Assembly (NCBI GenBank): GCA_958298945.1
Contig: OY282605.1
Location: 42,869,499 to 42,933,498 of the forward strand
Direction: 5' to 3'
Source: Atherix ibis
Lineage: Eukaryota > Arthropoda > Insecta > Diptera > Athericidae
DNA: 64,000 nucleotides
Below the pieces are notes generated by a model. The model had not been told where the DNA came from and ran no database searches. It saw only the letters and a program-made list of their open reading frames with translations. A program made the position numbers and the translations under genes. Of the stretch, positions 61,601-64,000 are shown piece after piece. Within the stretch, counting starts at the first letter, position 1, and each line of letters opens with the position of its first letter.

Positions 61601-63722
61601 ATGCTTGTGAGATTATTAGACGTTTTTTCAAACAGCTGAAATGAGTGTTATGTCAGTTGTGCATGGCTTATATTAACAGGATTTTTTTAAATAGAAAATA
61701 TTTCTTATATGCAATTTTTAAAATTTAATAATTTTTAGAGATTATCTTGGAGGCCAATTGACATCATTAAATCTTGAAATTACATGTCCTAGAAACTTTT
61801 TGTGCAATAAAGCTAAAATTTGTCATGTTTTTTTTGTTTGTTGTTGAAATTACATATAGTGTAAATTAAAAACTTTAAATTCAGACTAAACAAGTTCGAT
61901 TATCATAAGATGACACCTTCATAACAAAATAACCCCCTGGACAGTCCGTTTTTCGCTGATACAATGGCTTCTTCACAGTTACTTGTGGATTATTCAGAGT
62001 CCAATATTCGGTGGGCGAGATATAAAAGTTTTTTTTTTTACAATTTTAACATGTTTGATCGTATATGTTTAACAGCTGTAACCTCAGTTGACACATGACA
62101 GGGTTGTACTTTCCAAGGCACGACTTGGATAACCCTTTGGTAGAGAAAAATTTTATTTTCTTCTCTATAATAAAAAAAATAACCATTTTTTTTTCTAAAA
62201 ATAAATCCTTTTTTTCTAATCTAATAAATAATTTTATAAAATTATCACAAAAACTGAATTATTAAAATTAATATAATGCGTTTTTTTACCATTCATACTC
62301 TTATTTAGTGAACTTTTAACATATTTTTAAATTATTTTAACTGAAATATTTTAGAAAACAAATGAAAAGTTTTTATTAATTTTTATCGTCGTTTTTCGTT
62401 GTTACAATGGCTTCTCCACAGTTACTTGTGGATTATTCAGAGTCCCATATATGGTGGGCGAGAAATGACCCTCTATAATCGTATCTTAAAGCTACGGTAA
62501 AACCACTACTTTTGTAGAACGTTTTTGTTAAAATGTTCGATCGTATATGTTTGACAGCTGTTACCTCAGTTGACACATGACAGGGTTGTACTTTCCAAGG
62601 CACGACTTGGATAACCCTTTGGTAGAGAAAAATTTTATTTTCTTCTCTATAATAGAATAGTAACCATTTTTTTTTCTAAAAATAAATCCTTTGTTTTCCT
62701 TTTTTCAAATCTTATAAATAATTTTATAAAATTTACACAAAGTCATTCAAAAACTGAATTATAAAAATTAATATAATGCGTTTTTTTTACCATTTTTTTA
62801 CTCTTATTTAGTGAAATTTTAACATATTTTTAAATTATTTTAACTGAACTATTTTAGAAAAAAAATTCAAAGTTTTTATTTATTTTTATCATCGTGTTTA
62901 GTCAGAATTGATTTTGAAACATTTTTGATATTAATTAATTTGTTTTTTTAAGATCATTTAAAATTATTACTTACGAGTATTATTAACCTTTAAAAAAATT
63001 GTCTTAAATCGCAAAAGTAACAATATCTTTGCTGCAATGTAAAAAATGCATTTAAGATAACGCAAACGTAATTAATAAACTTTATTTTTATTTTTTTGGG
63101 TTATTGTACTCCTTATCAATGATTTGTCTATAAAAAATTGTTTTACTATATATTCGTAGATAATAATAATAGTAACAACAATAAAAAAAATATAAATACA
63201 AAAATATTGAAGAAATTATCATTAATAATATTAAAAATATGAGCTTTTATACGTAAAAGCTTATTCTACTATGTTAAGAATGAATAGGGACAATTTTTAT
63301 AAATTTTTTTTAAATTATATTTAACAATAATTTGTTAAATTTTTTAAAACTATATTATTAATTGTCGTTTTTTAATTTTCTTACAAATAATTATAGTGGT
63401 TAAAAACCAAAACCAAACTGCTGCTTGTTGTTTGCATATTCGTTGGAAAAAAAAAATGAATAAAAAAATTCTTTCATGGATGTTAGTTAATAATTATTTT
63501 GTAGACTTTTAATTATTAATAATTGTTGATTATTTTTTCTACAATAGTTGCAAAAAAAAAATAAACAATTGATTATTTTTGATTTAACAGATACAATTTA
63601 TTCATTGGACATGGAATTTTTTACTGTGCATGGCATTCATCTTTGGTCATTTAAGACTTTTCTTATCATTTTGTCAAGTATTTGTTACTGGAGGAGTCGG
63701 CAAAAATGGTTCGACTGTTGCT
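42822..63722 (+). CDS. bbc: Choline/ethanolamine phosphotransferase (CEPT1 family), 5' part
   Basis: The enzyme transfers phosphocholine or phosphoethanolamine from the CDP-alcohol to diacylglycerol, making phosphatidylcholine or phosphatidylethanolamine in ER/Golgi membranes. Exons: 42822-43036, 43914-44154, 44459-44617, then either 55104-55232 or 63591-63722. With either version the first ~248 residues are in the window; CEPT1-type proteins are about 400-420, so the C-terminal part lies beyond the right edge. The family motif DG-x2-AR-x8-G-x3-D-x3-D is complete in exon 2 (DGKQAR, then GELFDHGCD). [12 protein letters not shown] and [20 protein letters not shown] are typical of CEPT1, not of the EPT1/selenoprotein-I branch. 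Drosophila bbc is the CEPT1 relative I know; the symbol is given on that basis. Large introns carry satellites and transposons. Confidence 0.9.
43037..43913. other. Phosphotransferase intron 1
   Basis: AT-rich with long A runs near 43120-43143 and a T run near 43505; no transposon recognised. Confidence 0.6.
43914..44154 (+). CDS. bbc: Phosphotransferase exon 2 (catalytic motif)
   Basis: Begins after AAATTTTAG, completing a Ser codon with exon 1 (SYSPDG), and ends TTC CAG before GTATAG. Encodes the second membrane segment and the Asp-rich metal-binding motif. Confidence 0.92.
44459..44617 (+). CDS. bbc: Phosphotransferase exon 3
   Basis: Begins after ATTTTCAG and ends ATG AGC AAG before GTATTT; 53 codons, phase 0 at both ends. 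Encodes [20 protein letters not shown] to FGPNIWMSK. Confidence 0.92.
44618..46667. other. Intron 3, proximal part
   Basis: AT-rich intron with a 28-base T run (45468-45495) and a perfect hairpin at 45893-45958. The 66-codon frame at 45766-45966 runs through the hairpin and is not supported. Confidence 0.5.
45893..45958. repeat. Perfect 21-bp inverted repeat
   Basis: The arms 45893-45913 and 45938-45958 are exact complements. The 24-base loop itself contains TTCGAAAATTTTCGAA, a second small palindrome. Confidence 0.85.
46668..49540. repeat. 100-bp satellite array in intron 3
   Basis: About 28-29 tandem units, almost exactly 100 bases each (landmark GGCATATGAAAAATTCACCA at 47501, 47601, 47701, 47801 and so on). 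Units fall into classes by the bases after GGAAACTG. The class order around 47008-47400 recurs around 48808-49200, and a distinctive pair at 46708-46900 recurs at 47808-48000. Small minus-strand frames of 62-69 codons are read-through of the unit, not genes. Confidence 0.95.
49560..49905 (-). pseudogene. rosa-like transposase fragment
   Basis: The minus strand reads [20 protein letters not shown] (first Asp block) and [18 protein letters not shown], then degrades. The second- and third-Asp blocks are not preserved. Confidence 0.65.
50024..50666 (+). mobile_element. Element A, copy 7 (short)
   Basis: Both TIRs are intact and close to each other in sequence: CCTTAGATTAAAGAAGAACT at 50024 and the complement of CCTTAGATTAAAGAATACCT ending at 50666. 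The middle is deleted as in copy 2. Confidence 0.8.
50667..51847. other. Intronic stretch with a less AT-rich core
   Basis: 50990-51440 is richer in G and C than its surroundings and contains the palindromic CTGATCAGCTGATCAGCTGA at about 51241-51260. At 51566-51699 there are splice-like borders: AAAAATG before GTATGA, and AAATCTAAAG after CTGACTGTAG, ending GGAAAG before GTAAGA. Joined, they would read [17 protein letters not shown]. Nothing further was found, so a nested gene is only a possibility. A related sequence lies at 59810-59855. Confidence 0.25.
51848..52215. mobile_element. MITE with 40-bp perfect inverted repeats
   Basis: The left end starts AGGCGTTTTCCATTGGACCA and matches the complement of the right end for the first 40 bases without a mismatch. 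The element is 368 bp, non-coding. No target duplication is obvious. It lies 20 bp before the transposon at 52235. Confidence 0.75.
52235..53799 (+). mobile_element. Transposon with DUF7869-type DDE-like gene
   Basis: The ends are inverted copies of CTATATGAAGACACCGCTGC and match for about 36 bases. A 20-bp motif TGCAAAAAsGAGGCAGCTCC occurs at about 52252, 52333 (divergent), 52410, 52430 (inverted), 53572 and 53763 (inverted); the third and fourth form a near-perfect hairpin at 52409-52452. This looks like a set of transposase-binding sites at both ends. The target duplication could not be determined. Confidence 0.7.
52502..53479 (+). pseudogene. DUF7869-type DDE-like transposase, degraded
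   Basis: The open frame runs 257 codons to a TAG at 53273. Reading on in the same frame gives [20 protein letters not shown], a TGA, then [11 protein letters not shown] to about 53479. The C-terminal domain has thus acquired two stops. Motifs: [29 protein letters not shown], where the Asp is a likely metal ligand; and [20 protein letters not shown], with a second Asp and a Glu. This order (SDNC--Q-KN, then GHS--PCDR-FG-IE) is what I know from insect proteins annotated with the DUF7869 domain, thought to be DDE transposases. The usual Cys-rich N-terminal region is absent, so this copy is deleted at its 5' end too. The family name is from memory and should be searched. Confidence 0.65.
53828..54740 (+). 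mobile_element. rosa-like DD41D element, family A, complete ends, deleted core
   Basis: The ends TAGGGTTTTCCAATAAGAGT and its near complement are flanked by TA (53826-53827, 54741-54742). The element is about 0.9 kb and carries the start and end of a transposase gene. It shares ends with the element at 16264. Confidence 0.8.
53940..54636 (+). pseudogene. DD41D transposase pseudogene of the rosa-like element
   Basis: Starts [20 protein letters not shown], the family N-terminus. After RAL a deletion of more than 100 codons takes out the rest of the DNA-binding region and the first catalytic Asp. The sequence resumes at [20 protein letters not shown], and a 4-base insertion near 54231 shifts the frame. 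The final frame reads [26 protein letters not shown] (second Asp), [19 protein letters not shown], where the third Asp is Asn, and ends [12 protein letters not shown] before TAA. Three independent lesions; inactive. Confidence 0.85.
54741..55103. other. Distal end of intron 3
   Basis: AT-rich sequence leading to the acceptor TTTCCAATAG before the first alternative exon; nothing else seen. Confidence 0.5.
55104..55232 (+). CDS. bbc: Phosphotransferase exon 4, version a (alternative)
   Basis: 43 codons, phase 0 at both ends; acceptor CCAATAG, donor GCA before GTAAGT. Encodes [14 protein letters not shown], a hydrophobic stretch with [13 protein letters not shown], then [12 protein letters not shown]. 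It continues exon 3 (WMSK) exactly as CEPT1 continues, including the conserved GGVGKNGST. Confidence 0.85.
55233..56471. other. Intron after exon 4a, proximal part
   Basis: AT-rich; contains a (TTA)n run at about 55662-55697. No coding exon seen. Confidence 0.5.
56472..57512 (+). mobile_element. Mariner M2, copy f, long inverted ends and internal duplication
   Basis: TA-flanked (56470-56471, 57513-57514). The first ~197 bases reappear inverted as the last ~197 bases, replacing the natural right end. The plus-strand transposase is recognisable: [17 protein letters not shown] then a stop, [34 protein letters not shown], and twice the block [14 protein letters not shown] to PQPPYSS (or degraded). 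A 146-bp tandem duplication (56962-57107 and 57108-57253) duplicates the second-Asp block. The C-terminal part of the protein is gone. Confidence 0.8.
57513..57904. other. AT-rich intronic sequence
   Basis: No feature recognised. Confidence 0.4.
57905..58225 (-). pseudogene. rosa-like transposase N-terminus
   Basis: The minus strand reads NYPGRGP, a stop, [15 protein letters not shown], then [20 protein letters not shown] and YKIHVV. This matches the DD41D order GRSGRPRTVRTD-AV--V, IS--SL-RIL-KDL, PYKIQL. The plus-strand frame over the same bases is a shadow. The catalytic domain is absent. Confidence 0.65.
58226..59617. other. Intronic sequence without recognised features
   Basis: About 1.4 kb, a little less AT-rich in places (58240-58460). 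I could not match any frame or repeat here. Confidence 0.4.
59618..59760 (+). pseudogene. Possible Tc1/mariner helix-turn-helix fragment
   Basis: One plus-strand frame gives [20 protein letters not shown] then RRTTAN, similar to the linker after the first helix-turn-helix of Tc1-like transposases. Too short to be sure. Confidence 0.3.
60051..61226 (+). mobile_element. Element A, copy 8 (near full length)
   Basis: The left TIR CTTAGATTATAGAAGAACTG is perfect to the consensus at 60051; the right TIR is cut at GGTATTCT (61226). Shares the roughly 1.2-kb interior with copy 4. Confidence 0.75.
61227..61724. other. AT-rich intronic sequence
   Basis: No feature recognised. Confidence 0.4.
61725..62020 (-). 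pseudogene. rosa-like transposase fragment, strongly degraded
   Basis: The minus strand gives [16 protein letters not shown] near 61975-62020 (family IW--ENP--I-EKPLHP) and [12 protein letters not shown] near 61745-61790 (family IISR-GDVNWPPR). Frames are broken and catalytic residues are not preserved. Confidence 0.5.
61948..62895. repeat. 443-bp tandem duplication
   Basis: 61948-62390 is repeated at 62391-62895 with several differences, including about 45 extra bases near 62467-62511 in the second copy. The unit includes the end of the rosa-like fragment, so that piece is present twice. Confidence 0.8.
62896..63590. other. Intron, upstream of the second alternative exon
   Basis: Very AT-rich with no transposon recognised. 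The last 15 bases form a pyrimidine-rich acceptor ending TTTAACAG. A frame starting at 63548 overlaps the exon in another phase and is a shadow. Confidence 0.5.
63591..63722 (+). CDS. bbc: Phosphotransferase exon 4, version b (alternative)
   Basis: 44 codons, phase 0 at both ends; acceptor TTTAACAG, donor GCT before GTAAGA. Encodes [31 protein letters not shown] and [12 protein letters not shown]. It begins with Ile and ends with the same 11 residues as version a, but the membrane segment between is different. No stop or frameshift is present, so it looks functional. Confidence 0.82.
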
Positions 63723-63818
63723 GTAAGATTTATTCTAATAATAAATCGATATCCATTGCATTCATAATTATTTTATATAATTTCTTATCAATCTAATCGT
63801 GTTATTGGGTCATTACAG

Positions 63819-63860
63819 GAATTTTCTCTTTTTAGTATTAATCCAGTTTTAATTTGGTAA
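63819..63860 (+). CDS. Possible short alternative terminal exon
   Basis: Ninety-six bases after exon 4b an acceptor-like CATTACAG precedes a phase-0 frame EFSLFSINPVLIW and a stop. If used it would truncate the enzyme directly after GKNGSTVA. The expected family continuation GTSVLSP is not seen in the window. It may be chance. Confidence 0.15.
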   Translation, partial: EFSLFSINPVLIW

Positions 63861-64000
63861 CTTTATTATTAAAAATATATATTTTTTTAATAGTAGTAGT
63901 AAAAGCTTTTTATAAAAGTGGTGGGAATTTTTCTTCAAAAAAAAAAAAACAACACAGAAAAGAAAAACAAACGAAACTTGGTTCGCCTAGATTTAAGAAA
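63861..64000. other. AT-rich right edge
   Basis: Presumably intron of the phosphotransferase gene; nothing recognised. Confidence 0.4.

Noticed and set aside
55233..63590. A third version of the [11 protein letters not shown] exon
   Set aside because: No other stretch encoding this motif was found between or before the two exons.
63548..63796. 82-codon frame across exon 4b
   Set aside because: Different phase from the phosphotransferase exon, without recognisable residues.

Overview
The window is eukaryotic, very AT-rich, and looks like a higher fly (Diptera, Brachycera). The four in-window exons of the SH3-SH2-SH3 adaptor drk encode a protein almost residue-for-residue like the Drosophila one. 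Introns use standard GT/AG sites, and the background is crowded with Tc1/mariner-type transposon relics of the kinds common in flies. Nothing prokaryotic is present.

Layout. 1-26.2 kb is transposon graveyard: an almost intact mariner (1435-2673), several deleted mariners of other families, degenerate DD41D (rosa-like) transposases, an R1-like LINE inserted into one of them, an RTE-like LINE remnant, and many copies of a non-coding terminal-inverted-repeat family called 'element A' here. 26.2-27.9 kb holds drk exons 2-5 on the + strand; exon 1 was not found in the window. 27.9-33.3 kb is AT-rich, simple-sequence DNA without recognisable transposons, perhaps a long 3' UTR. 33.3-42.3 kb holds a rearranged mariner, a hAT-like fragment and a 7.3-kb higher-order array in which a 13-bp minisatellite has been amplified together with a piece of a mariner transposase. 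From 42.8 kb to the right edge runs the 5' part of a choline/ethanolamine phosphotransferase gene (CEPT1 family; Drosophila bbc-like), + strand, leaving the window before its C-terminal half.

The phosphotransferase gene is the most interesting part. After three ordinary exons carrying the CDP-alcohol phosphotransferase motif, there are two alternative versions of the next exon, 8.4 kb apart (55104-55232 and 63591-63722). Both have the same phase, both have good splice sites, and both end in [11 protein letters not shown], preceded by different membrane-segment sequences. They cannot sensibly be joined in one protein, so they look like mutually exclusive exons. The 10.5-kb intron before the first version holds a 100-bp satellite (46.7-49.5 kb), an unusual transposon with a DDE-like DUF7869-type protein and repeated subterminal motifs (52235-53799), a MITE with a 40-bp perfect inverted repeat, and a deleted rosa-like element. 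The intron between the two versions holds more relics and a 443-bp tandem duplication.

I worked by eye. Family names come from recognised motifs, not database searches. Transposon boundaries are usually good to a few bases where a TA duplication is visible, and rougher for degenerate copies.
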